Assembly: GCF_016863315.1 (NCBI RefSeq)
Contig: NZ_BOOQ01000024.1
Span: 62,001 to 126,000, forward strand
Direction of reading: 5' to 3'
DNA from: Planotetraspora silvatica
GTDB lineage: Bacteria; Actinomycetota; Actinomycetes; Streptosporangiales; Streptosporangiaceae
Length of the DNA: 64,000 nucleotides
The notes below the pieces were generated by a model that did no database searches, was not told the origin of the DNA, and worked only from the letters and a program-made list of their open reading frames with translations. This document shows positions 1 to 7,912 of the stretch, in pieces. Numbering within the stretch: the first letter of the stretch is position 1; every line of letters begins with the position of its first letter. The position numbers and the translations under genes are program-made.

Positions 1-141
1 GTCCCAGCATGGATCTCAGGCCCCGCGCCCATGATCGTTGTTTTTCGGGTCCGAGGACCGTGGGCGTTCCTTCGCGCGGACCCCGCGACTGCCCCACGTA
101 GGCGGGGCTCGGCCCCCACACCTGACGCGCTTGGAGACCTC

Positions 142-1119
142 ATGACCTTGACCCCGCAGGTGCCCACCGTCAACGGCCCGGTGGCCGTGGACGATCTGGG
201 CACCGTACTGATGCACGAACACGTCTTCGTCCTGAGCGAGGAACTACGGCGGAGCATGCCGGAGAGCTGGGACGAGCAGCGACGCGTCGACGACGCCGTG
301 GCCCGGTTGACGGCCCTTGCGGAAACGGGCGTGTCCACGATCGTCGATCCGACCGTCATCGGCCTCGGCCGGGACGTGCGACGCGTCGCGTCGGTCAACC
401 AGCGCGTGGACCTCAACATCGTGGTCGCGACCGGCCTCTACACGCTGGCGGACGTGCCGCACTACTTCCGCTACCACGGTCCGGGAACGCTGCTCGGCGG
501 CGCGGAGCGCATGACCGAACTGTTCATCCGTGAACTCACCGAGGGCATCGCGGACACCGGCATCAAAGCGGCCTTCCTCAAATGCGCGATCGAGGACGAG
601 CTCACACCGGGTGTGGAGCGGGTGATGCGGGCCGTGGCGCAGGCCCACCTCAGCACGGGTGCGCCGATCACCGTCCACACCAGTGCGCACGCGCGCACCG
701 GCCTGACCGCACAGGAGATCCTGCGCAGCGAGGGCGTCGACCTCGGCGCGGTGGTCATCGGGCACAGCGGTGACACCGCCGACCTGGACTATTTGCGCCA
801 ACTCATCGACAACGGCTCCTACGTCGGCATGGACCGCTTCGGACTGGACATCCTGCTGCCCGGCGACCAACGAGTGGCGACCGTCGCGGCCCTCGCCCGG
901 CAGGGACTGGCCGACCGGATGGTCCTGTCACACGACGCGTCGTGCCACATCGACTGGTTCCCTCCGGGTGTACGCGAACAGATCGCGCCGAACTGGCACT
1001 ACACGCACCTGCACGAGCAGGTGCTTCCGGCGCTGCTCCGCGCCGGGGTCACCCAGGCGCAACTGACCACCATGCTGGTGGACAACCCGCGCCGGTACTT
1101 CAGCCCGGCCAAGCCCTAG
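142..1119 (+). CDS. Phosphotriesterase-family metal-dependent hydrolase
   Basis: Amidohydrolase-superfamily TIM barrel of 325 residues, the normal size for phosphotriesterase homologues; most members hydrolyse lactones or esters, and the substrate cannot be read here. Visible metal-site elements are the N-terminal HEH (MHEHVF), a candidate carbamylated lysine in AFLKCAI, histidines in ITVHTS and VIGHSGD, and the late aspartate in LSHDAS. The ATG at 142 is chosen because GGAG lies 5 nt upstream and family homology starts there; the frame stays open upstream to 31 without family-like sequence. It converges on the AraC-type gene downstream, which could be its regulator but is not obviously linked. 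Confidence 0.85.
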   Translation: MTLTPQVPTVNGPVAVDDLGTVLMHEHVFVLSEELRRSMPESWDEQRRVDDAVARLTALAETGVSTIVDPTVIGLGRDVRRVASVNQRVDLNIVVATGLYTLADVPHYFRYHGPGTLLGGAERMTELFIRELTEGIADTGIKAAFLKCAIEDELTPGVERVMRAVAQAHLSTGAPITVHTSAHARTGLTAQEILRSEGVDLGAVVIGHSGDTADLDYLRQLIDNGSYVGMDRFGLDILLPGDQRVATVAALARQGLADRMVLSHDASCHIDWFPPGVREQIAPNWHYTHLHEQVLPALLRAGVTQAQLTTMLVDNPRRYFSPAKP

Positions 1120-1159
1120 CAGCGCCCGTGGGGCGGTGCCGCTCGGCGACCGGAGGGTT

Positions 1160-2161
1160 TCAGCCGAGCGCATCGCCTTCGCCGGATCCGGTGCTCGGCT
1201 CGGCTTTCGACGGCGAGGTCCGCCTCGGATGGAGAGCGTCGTTGCGGACGTCGGTGGGCGTTCTGCCGAACTGCTGCCGGAACGCGGTGGTGAACGCCGC
1301 ATGGCTTCCGAAGCCGCAGGCGTGGGCGATCTGCGAGATGGACGTGGCCGCCCAACTCCTGCTGGCCAGCCTGGACCGGGCGAGTTGCAGCCGCTCGCGA
1401 CGGATGAGGTCACGCGATGTGGTGTCGGACGCTTGCAGCACCTGCTGGATGTAGCGGGTCGACCAGCCGAGCGCCCGCGCGATCCTGGTGCCATCGAGGT
1501 CCGCGTCGCAGGCGTGCTCGCGGACGTAGCGCCGGATCGAGGCCTCCACTCGGGCACGCTGCCCGCTGGGCGCTGAATCGGTGCCGCCCTCCGCCGCCAG
1601 GCACACCAGATCGAGCAGCCGGTCGCACGCGATGTCGAAAGTCGTCGCGGAGAACTGCTCACGCTCCTCCTGCAGTGTGGCCACCACCTGCCTGACCACC
1701 CTGCCCAGACCGATGGAGGAGTCGAGCGTCACGGGCTTGCGGGTCACTGCCAGGCTGCGGGCGGCCACGTCCTGCTCACGCATGATGAACGCGATGGACA
1801 GGAAGTCGGCGTCGTGGGCGAAGGCCAGCGGCCGGTCGATGTCGCACAGCACCATGGAGCCGCGCCGGATCTCGGCCGACGACGGCCCCTGCTCCACCCA
1901 CGCCGTGCCCGCCAACGGCACCAGAAGCTCGTAGGTTCCCCGCGGATCCGACCGGATGTGCCGCCGGTCCCGGCGTACCACTTCCTGACCTCCACTGCAG
2001 AGGGCCAGAGCGTAAGTCGCGGACCGCTGCCAGTCCAGACTCCCTGCCCACGGGGCCGCAGGGTCGGGCACACTGATTCGGCCGGCGCCATGCAGGCTGG
2101 TGAACGCCTCACCCCAGGCGCCCACCGAGGCGATCGGAGCGGCCGTATTCCAGGAATACAT
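1160..2161 (-). CDS. AraC-family transcriptional regulator
   Basis: A 333-residue AraC/XylS regulator. The N-terminal half resembles the AraC-binding-like sensor domain; the C-terminal ~100 residues hold the two helix-turn-helix motifs (DLDGTRIARALGWSTRYIQ and the typical ISQIAHACGFGSHAAFTTAFRQQFG block). A TTG start at 2203 is also open, but I take the ATG at 2161 because the sensor-domain homology begins just after it; neither start has a strong ribosome site. The C-terminal ~25 residues are a non-conserved basic tail. The effector is unknown. Confidence 0.85.
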   Translation of the reverse strand: MYSWNTAAPIASVGAWGEAFTSLHGAGRISVPDPAAPWAGSLDWQRSATYALALCSGGQEVVRRDRRHIRSDPRGTYELLVPLAGTAWVEQGPSSAEIRRGSMVLCDIDRPLAFAHDADFLSIAFIMREQDVAARSLAVTRKPVTLDSSIGLGRVVRQVVATLQEEREQFSATTFDIACDRLLDLVCLAAEGGTDSAPSGQRARVEASIRRYVREHACDADLDGTRIARALGWSTRYIQQVLQASDTTSRDLIRRERLQLARSRLASRSWAATSISQIAHACGFGSHAAFTTAFRQQFGRTPTDVRNDALHPRRTSPSKAEPSTGSGEGDALG

Positions 2162-2338
2162 GCCTGATTCTAAAACGGGCTGAACGGGGCGATAACTAGC
2201 CAAAATGGAGATGCCGGCCCCTGGCGATCAGACCGAGACGTACCGATCCTTCCGCTAATCGAGCGCGGAGAGACGGCGGCGCCGTGGCCGCCGGGATGTT
2301 TCCGACAAGGGGATGGACACGACGCCCCGTCTGTTCGC

Positions 2339-2887
2339 TCAGAGTTGTCCGGGGCCGGCCATGCGGTAGAAGAAGGGTCCCAGCCCGGCGGAGGCGACGG
2401 CTTGGATGAGTGGGAGGTGGTCTTCCAGCATCCGCGCGTGCTCCAAGTCCCCGATATGGACGGGGTCGAAGCCGGCGTCGACGATGAGTTGCTCGGTGAC
2501 CTGCCGAGCGTCCGGGTCGGCGGCGAACAGGTTGCCCGGGCGGACCCGCTGCTCTTCGATCTGGTCGTAGATCACCGCCCAGTTGGTGTTGAAGCTCTTG
2601 GCGGTCGGCCCGCCGATGATGGACTTGATCTCGTGCGCCTGCGACGGGAACCGGGCGGAGCGTTGCCCATAGGCGTTGGTCGCGTCGATGGTCACCTTGC
2701 CGGCGATGCCGGTCACGTTCGCCAACGCCGCCGCGATCGCCGGCCCGGGAACGGCGACCAGGACCACGTCTGCCGACGATCCGTCACCGCCGTCACGGCC
2801 CAGGGTGATGACCTCGTGCCCGGCCTTCGACCAGATCTTGGCCAGTCCGCCGCCGATGCGGCCCCGACCCACCGTGACGATCCTCAT
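2339..2887 (-). CDS. NADP-binding oxidoreductase, F420-dependent NADP reductase type
   Basis: A 182-residue protein with an N-terminal Rossmann fold (MRIVTVGRGRIGGGLA, GxGxxG-like) typical of the NADP oxidoreductase/coenzyme F420 family (NPD). The middle (VLVAVPGPAIAAAL and the KSFNT segment near residue 100) matches the usual layout in which the dinucleotide domain is followed by a short substrate loop. It probably moves hydride between NADP and a flavin, F420 or a small carbonyl compound, but the substrate is not visible. It lies downstream of the aldehyde dehydrogenase on the same strand with a ~200 nt gap, so it may be a separate unit. Confidence 0.75.
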   Translation of the reverse strand: MRIVTVGRGRIGGGLAKIWSKAGHEVITLGRDGGDGSSADVVLVAVPGPAIAAALANVTGIAGKVTIDATNAYGQRSARFPSQAHEIKSIIGGPTAKSFNTNWAVIYDQIEEQRVRPGNLFAADPDARQVTEQLIVDAGFDPVHIGDLEHARMLEDHLPLIQAVASAGLGPFFYRMAGPGQL

Positions 2888-3088
2888 GTGCGACCCCTGT
2901 CTGGTTGCCTGACCACGACCCCTTGGGCCGGAGTTCCGATCATTCCACGGCGGCAGGAGGGCGGCGGCTACGGCTTCGGTGCCGGGGGATCGGGGCGCCG
3001 GTGGATGGTGACACGGCCGACGGGGAAGATGCCGATGAGCAGGCGACGTCGAGATGCCCTCTGCGGTGTCTTGACGGTGGCCCCGGAC

Positions 3089-4600
3089 TCAGTCCTGCGG
3101 CGGCCAGGTGGGGATCTTTCCCCGCCCGGACGGAAAGCGGATGTTCTTCGACCGGACGAACTCGTGCAGCGTCTCGACGGCGTTCTCCCGGCCGAAGCCG
3201 CTGCCTTTGACTCCGCCGAACGGCGAGCCGAGGAACGAGCGACGCATGTAGTTGTTGACGAACACCATGCCGACCTCCAGGCGATCGGCGATCCGGCCGG
3301 CGCGGACCAGATCCGTGGTGCAGATCGCGGCCGTCAGGCCGTAGTCGGTCCCGTTGCAGATCTCGATGGCCTCGTCTTCCGAGGTGAAACGCATCACGCA
3401 GGCGATCGGCCCGAAGATCTCCTCCTGGGCGAGGGTCATGTCGGCTGTCACGTCCGCAAGGACGGTGGGCGGCACCCAGTAGCCGTCCGCAAGCCGCTCG
3501 TCGGTGGGGATCCTTCCCTGCGTCACCAGGCGCGCGCCTTCGTCGAGACCGGTCTGCAGGTACGCCATGACCTTGTCCCGCTGGCGGGCGTCCACCATCG
3601 GTCCGATGTCGGTCGCCGGATCCAGGCCGTCACCGACCACCAACTGCTCGGTGGCACGCGCGAACCGCTCGAGGAACTCGTCATGGATGGAGTCGTGCAC
3701 GAGGATCCGGGCGGTGGAGGTGCAGGCCTCGCCCTGGTTGTAGAACATGCCTTCAAGCGCGACGTCCAGCGCGACGTCCAGATCCGCGTCCTGGAGAATG
3801 AGCAGCGCGTTCTTCCCGCCCAATTCCATCGTGGCGTAGGTCAGATGCTCGGAGGCGCTCTGGAGGACCCGCCTGCCCGTCGCGGTCGCGCCGGTGAAAG
3901 TGATCCGCTCCACGCGCGGATGCGAGGCCAGCGCACGACCGGCGTCGATGCCCGGTACGGCGTTGAGCACCCCGGGAGGCAGCACCTCGTTGGCCAGTTC
4001 GACCATCCTCAACACGGTCAGTGGCGCCTGTTCGCCGGGTTTCACGATCACCGTGTTTCCCGCCGCGAGTGCCGGTGCGCACTTCTTCGTGAAGTGGATC
4101 GGCGGCCAGTTGAACGGCAGGATCGCCGCGACGACGCCGTACGGCTCGTAGACCACGCGAGCCTCGATCGGACCCTGGTCGAGGATCTCGCCGTGCAGGG
4201 TGTCGGCGAGGCCGGCGTAGTAGTCGTAGCCGGCGTGGCTGTAGGAGACGTCGAACCTCAGCGCGTCGCGACGCGGCTTGCCCACTTCCCGGGCTTCGAT
4301 CTCGGCCAGTTCGTCGACATGTTCGCGGATCTTCGCGGCGACCAGACGCAACAGCCGGCCGCGTTCGCGAGGCGAGGTGTCCCGCCAAGCCCTGAACGCA
4401 CCTCGTGCGTCGGCCACTGCGCGGTCGACGAGTTCGGCGCCTCCGGAGACCACCCGGGCGAGCGGCTGCCCTGTGGCCGCCTCCATCACCGTGAAGGTGT
4501 CCTCATCACCGGGGTCGACGAAAGCACCCCCGATGAAGGCACCCCAGACCTCGCTTCCCCCGATCGGCGGGGGGACGGTCCCGAACGTCGTGGTCGTCAT
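3089..4600 (-). CDS. NAD(P)-dependent aldehyde dehydrogenase
   Basis: A full-length 503-residue aldehyde dehydrogenase that oxidises an aldehyde to its acid in the cytoplasm. Catalytic residues are present: Asn164 in PFNWP, Lys187 in VIVKPGE, the general base Glu259 in MELGGKN and the nucleophile Cys293 in NQGEACTS. The ATG at 4600 is preceded by AAGGAG inside a perfect 14-bp palindrome (CTCCTTCGAAGGAG, 4606-4619). A LacI-type palindrome lies about 77 nt upstream, suggesting induction by a small carbon compound. Substrate not identifiable from sequence. Confidence 0.93.
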   Translation of the reverse strand: MTTTTFGTVPPPIGGSEVWGAFIGGAFVDPGDEDTFTVMEAATGQPLARVVSGGAELVDRAVADARGAFRAWRDTSPRERGRLLRLVAAKIREHVDELAEIEAREVGKPRRDALRFDVSYSHAGYDYYAGLADTLHGEILDQGPIEARVVYEPYGVVAAILPFNWPPIHFTKKCAPALAAGNTVIVKPGEQAPLTVLRMVELANEVLPPGVLNAVPGIDAGRALASHPRVERITFTGATATGRRVLQSASEHLTYATMELGGKNALLILQDADLDVALDVALEGMFYNQGEACTSTARILVHDSIHDEFLERFARATEQLVVGDGLDPATDIGPMVDARQRDKVMAYLQTGLDEGARLVTQGRIPTDERLADGYWVPPTVLADVTADMTLAQEEIFGPIACVMRFTSEDEAIEICNGTDYGLTAAICTTDLVRAGRIADRLEVGMVFVNNYMRRSFLGSPFGGVKGSGFGRENAVETLHEFVRSKNIRFPSGRGKIPTWPPQD

Positions 4601-4676
4601 ACGGACTCCTTCGAAGGAGAGACACGCTGATGACGGCAGGGGCTGTGGCTTTCCGACGAGTCGGGCGGTTGCCTCT

Positions 4677-4688
4677 GCAATCGATTGC
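4677..4688. promoter_or_regulatory. Palindromic operator of LacI type
   Basis: GCAATCGATTGC is a perfect 12-bp palindrome with the central CG and A/T-rich flanks typical of LacI/GalR operators. It lies about 77 nt upstream of the aldehyde dehydrogenase start. No LacI-family gene is in the window, so the regulator would have to be elsewhere. Confidence 0.45.
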
Positions 4689-5034
4689 GGACAATATCTC
4701 CCCTGAAAGGACCGTCAAGGCATGGCCGGTGGGACCGGTCTGATGGAGCTGACGCGGACGTCGCCTGTCGCATCACCATCCGATAATCGAGTGCCGATGC
4801 ATAATTCCTGTTCAAGCCGTTGTCCAGCGCCTTCTGTGCGTACCCTCGGTGCGGCACTCCTATGGACGGGCCTTCGATGTGTGATCTCGAAGGCCAGCCG
4901 GCCGTCCGAATCAACGTACGTCCACTGGGGCTCAACAGCTGCACTCGTTCGCATTTTCCCGTCCAGCGCTGCGAAGGTGAACGTCACGGCGAATGCGCGA
5001 GAATCCGGTCACCGGCACACGGATGGGGCTCATG

Positions 5035-5040
5035 TACGGT
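5035..5040 (+). promoter_or_regulatory. Leaderless -10 box TACGGT
   Basis: TACGGT ends 7 nt before the ATG at 5048. This TAnnnT spacing recurs before several other genes in the window and implies transcription starting at or next to the start codon; no Shine-Dalgarno sequence is present. Confidence 0.5.
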
Positions 5041-5047
5041 CCGACGT

Positions 5048-5761
5048 ATGCACGATGAACGCATGCGGGCCGCCCGCCTGCTGGACGCTCAGGCCAAGGC
5101 CGTCGAGCTGTTCGCCGAGGTGGGCGAACGCGGCCTGATCGTCCCAGGTGAGAGCGAGCGGGCGGTCAGCGACCGGATCCGTGACCTGGCGAACGAGATG
5201 TTCGGCGTCAAGCGCTTCTGGCACAAGCGGATCCTCCGCTCCGGACCCAACACCCTCCACCCGTACCGGAGTAACCCGCCGGACCGGATCATCGAGGCCG
5301 ATGACATCGCATTCGCCGACTTCGGCCCGATCTTCGAGGAGTGGGAGGCCGACTTCGGGCGCACGTTCGTGCTCGGCGACGACCCGGTCAAGCACCGGCT
5401 GCGCGCCGACCTGCCCGAAATCTTCGCCGCCGGTCGGCGATACTTCGAAGCCCACCCGGACATCACCGGCGAGGAACTGTTCTCCGAGGTCGTACGGCTG
5501 ACGCGCGAGGCGGGGTGGGAGTACGGCGGCCCGCACGCCGGGCACCTGGTGGGGGAGTTCCCGCACGAGAAGATCAACGGCGATCAGCTCGAGTGGTACA
5601 TCGCGCCCGGCAGTGACCGGCCGATGCGGCGCACCGACCGGACCGGACACGACTGCCACTGGATCCTGGAGATCCACCTCATCGACCGAGAGCGTGGCTT
5701 CGGCGGTTTCCACGAAGAACTCCTCGACCTCGTGCCAGGTGCGTCAGGCGCGGACCGATAG
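5048..5761 (+). CDS. M24 metallopeptidase-fold protein (Xaa-Pro peptidase type)
   Basis: A 237-residue pita-bread-fold protein consisting of the catalytic M24 domain only, without the N-terminal creatinase domain. Candidate metal ligands are Asp in FADFGP, Asp in EADFGRTF, His in GGPHAGH and Glu in ILEIHLID. The ATG at 5048 is preferred to upstream starts because it fits the -10 box and the domain homology. Compact members act on dipeptides or related amides; the substrate is unknown. The cysteine hydrolase follows 73 nt downstream on the same strand but has its own -10 box. Confidence 0.8.
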   Translation: MHDERMRAARLLDAQAKAVELFAEVGERGLIVPGESERAVSDRIRDLANEMFGVKRFWHKRILRSGPNTLHPYRSNPPDRIIEADDIAFADFGPIFEEWEADFGRTFVLGDDPVKHRLRADLPEIFAAGRRYFEAHPDITGEELFSEVVRLTREAGWEYGGPHAGHLVGEFPHEKINGDQLEWYIAPGSDRPMRRTDRTGHDCHWILEIHLIDRERGFGGFHEELLDLVPGASGADR

Positions 5762-5822
5762 GCCGACCAGAGCTCCTCGGCATCGCAAGCGCGGGCGACC
5801 TCCGTCCGGCGACGCACGCTCG

Positions 5823-5828
5823 TAGGGT
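5823..5828 (+). promoter_or_regulatory. Leaderless -10 box TAGGGT
   Basis: TAGGGT lies 6 nt before the GTG at 5835 (9 nt before the ATG at 5838). It fits the leaderless pattern seen repeatedly in this window. Confidence 0.5.
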
Positions 5829-5834
5829 GAACCC

Positions 5835-6494
5835 GTGATGATCGACCCCCACCTGACACCCAACTGGGCGTCGTCGGCGCTGCTGACGATCGACGTGCAA
5901 CGCGACTTCCTCTCCGGCGCGCCCCACGGGGTGCCCGGCACCACTGAGCTGCTGCCAGCCATGGCAGACCTTGCGGCGGCGTTCCGCCGTGCCGGGCGGC
6001 CGATCGTGCACATCGTCCGTCTGTACCGCCCCGACGGCCATGACGCCGACCTCGTCCGGCGGTCCCTGCTGGCAAGTGGCGCTCGGATCGTCCTCCCCGG
6101 CAGCGCGGGCAGCGCCCTGGCCGAACCGCTGCTGCCGCCCGGCGCTCCGCCACTGGACGCGGACCTGCTGCTCAGCGGCCGCCCGCAGCACTTGGGCCCG
6201 CAGGAGTACGCCCTGTTCAAGCCTCGCTGGGGCGCCTTCCATCGGACCCCGCTCGACGAGATCCTCCGCGGCTGGGACGTGGACACCCTCGTCATCGCCG
6301 GCTGCAACTTCCCCAACTGCCCTCGCGCGACGCTCATCGAGGCCAGTGAACGCGACTACCGCCTGGTCCTGGCCGAGAACGCCGTCTCCCGCCTGACGAG
6401 CAGCGGATGCGACGAGATCAAGGGGCTGGGTGTGACCCTCGCGGCCACAGACGCGATCGCCGCCGCGCTGGATGCCGAAAGGAGCACCGTATGA
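5835..6494 (+). CDS. Isochorismatase-family cysteine hydrolase
   Basis: A 219-residue cysteine hydrolase with the family triad: Asp in LLTIDVQRDF, Lys in FKPRWGAF and Cys in NFPNCPRAT. Members hydrolyse amides or vinyl ethers (nicotinamidase, isochorismatase, N-carbamoyl compounds); the substrate is not clear here. GTG 5835 and ATG 5838 are equally possible starts. Its TGA overlaps the ATG of the methyltransferase in an ATGA junction, so the two are translationally coupled and probably share a pathway. Confidence 0.87.
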   Translation: MMIDPHLTPNWASSALLTIDVQRDFLSGAPHGVPGTTELLPAMADLAAAFRRAGRPIVHIVRLYRPDGHDADLVRRSLLASGARIVLPGSAGSALAEPLLPPGAPPLDADLLLSGRPQHLGPQEYALFKPRWGAFHRTPLDEILRGWDVDTLVIAGCNFPNCPRATLIEASERDYRLVLAENAVSRLTSSGCDEIKGLGVTLAATDAIAAALDAERSTV

Positions 6495-7255
6495 CGGTCA
6501 CCCGAGCGGGCGACTTCGACTACGACAGTCACGGGCACGGCTACGCCGTACAGCGCCGGCCTGATCCGCGCATCGCCGCGCAGGTGCACACGGCGATCGG
6601 TCCCGTGCGCAGCCTCATCAACGTGGGCGCGGGAGCCGGATCCTACGAGCCCGAAGACCGGTACGTCGTGGCGGTCGAACCGTCGGAGGTCATGCGGGCG
6701 CAGCGACCCGCACACCGGGTGCCCGCGCTCGACGCGATCGCCGAACACCTCCCCTTCGACGACGGGGCCTTCGACGCCGCACTGGCCTCGGTCACCGTGC
6801 ACCAGTGGTCGGACGCCGCCAAGGGCCTGAGTGAGATGCGCCGGGTCAGCCGCGGACCGGTCGTCGTGCTCACCTTCGACGGCGACGCACTCGACCTGTT
6901 GTGGCTGGCCGAGTACTGTCCCGAACTCGTCGCCGCCGAGCGCCGCCGATACCCCGAGATCGACTGGATCGCCGAACGGATCGGGACGACGAGCCGCGTG
7001 GAGACGGTCCCGATCCCACTCGACTGCGTGGACGGATTCACCGAGGCCTACTACGGCCGTCCGGAGCGCTTCCTGGAACCCGAAGTGCGCAGATCCCAGT
7101 CGGCCTGGGGTTTCGTGGACGAGGCCGCCGAACGGCGCGCCGTCGACCGCCTGCGCGCCGACCTCGAGAGCGGTGCCTGGGACGCCCGCTTCGGCCACCT
7201 ACGCGACCAGCCCGAGTTCCACGGCTCCCTACGCCTGGTCATCGGCCTTCCATGA
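6491..7255 (+). CDS. Class I SAM-dependent methyltransferase
   Basis: A 254-residue methyltransferase. Motif I is LINVGAGAGSYEP, the acidic ribose-binding position is in VVAVEPS, and the post-motif region is LPFDDGAFDAALASVTVHQW, characteristic of the UbiE/Methyltransf_11 group. It starts in an ATGA overlap with the cysteine hydrolase. The target is unknown. Its 3' end lies 8 bp from where the truncated methyltransferase on the opposite strand breaks off, suggesting a rearrangement at this junction. Confidence 0.85.
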   Translation: MTVTRAGDFDYDSHGHGYAVQRRPDPRIAAQVHTAIGPVRSLINVGAGAGSYEPEDRYVVAVEPSEVMRAQRPAHRVPALDAIAEHLPFDDGAFDAALASVTVHQWSDAAKGLSEMRRVSRGPVVVLTFDGDALDLLWLAEYCPELVAAERRRYPEIDWIAERIGTTSRVETVPIPLDCVDGFTEAYYGRPERFLEPEVRRSQSAWGFVDEAAERRAVDRLRADLESGAWDARFGHLRDQPEFHGSLRLVIGLP

Positions 7256-7263
7256 CGGGTCTG

Positions 7264-7569
7264 GCCGTCCACGTGATGCAGGGTCGCCACCGACGCGACG
7301 ACGTCGAACGAGGCGGGCTCGAAGGGGTGGGTCAGGAAGTCGCTGAGGAGGTAGTCGACGTCATCTCGGTGCTCGCGGGCTTGGTCGATGCTGGGCGCGT
7401 GGAGGTCGATGCCGGTGACGTGCGGCACGACCTGCCGGAGTTCGCGGGCGAGCATGCCCTCGCCGCAGCCGACATCGAGGGCGTGCTGAGCGCCATCGGG
7501 GACCGCGCGCAGGATGCGGGGGTGGTAATGGATGTTGTGGTTCCACCGCCTGCCGTTCTCCTCTGCCAT
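7264..7569 (-). pseudogene. Truncated class I methyltransferase
   Basis: From the ATG at 7569 the product begins as a normal methyltransferase: motif I HALDVGCGEGML near residues 30-40, GIDLHAPS, and FDVVASVATLHHVD near residues 88-101. After LHHVDG the homology stops; the open frame runs on only into antisense of the neighbouring methyltransferase. The expected C-terminal half (about 100 residues) is missing, so this is a 5' remnant of a convergent gene cut by deletion or insertion. Confidence 0.8.
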
Positions 7570-7912
7570 GTGATCATCTTGCCGGACACGGGGGCCTGAC
7601 ACATGTCGTCGGCGAATCTGCGTACCGGCTGCCGCGACACGATTCAACGGACTGGTCATGCCCGACGATGCCGAGGCCGAGCTGAACGGCTACCGGATGC
7701 GTAGGGCCAGGCGGATCGACCGGCAGCGGCAGGCCGACATCGCCGGCGGCGCAGGGCTCGAGGTGGGTTCGCCTTCCGCAAGGTTTCATCGCGTGCTCGC
7801 GGTGGGGCCATCCGCGCTTCTTAGTGGATCTTTTTAATCGGGTGCGCGCCCTTGATCGAACTGGGCGTAGCGGGGGGGTTGCCTCCGTTCATCTCTTGAG
7901 CCCGAGGTACCG
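7570..7912. other. Intergenic region without a confirmed gene
   Basis: A short plus-strand frame from 7658 (MPDDAEAELNGYRMRRARR) looks coding-like, rich in Arg and Glu, but has no recognisable family and may be the tail of a lost gene. The right part should hold the promoter of the large secreted enzyme; GAGG lies upstream of its ATG. Confidence 0.4.

Larger units (their letters stand above)
4601..5047. other. Divergent intergenic region, about 450 bp
   Basis: No gene is supported here. It holds the leader of the aldehyde dehydrogenase (minus strand) with its palindromic ribosome site, the ATCGAT-centred palindrome at 4677-4688, and on the right the -10 box of the M24 gene. The short reading frames crossing it look non-coding. 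Confidence 0.6.
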
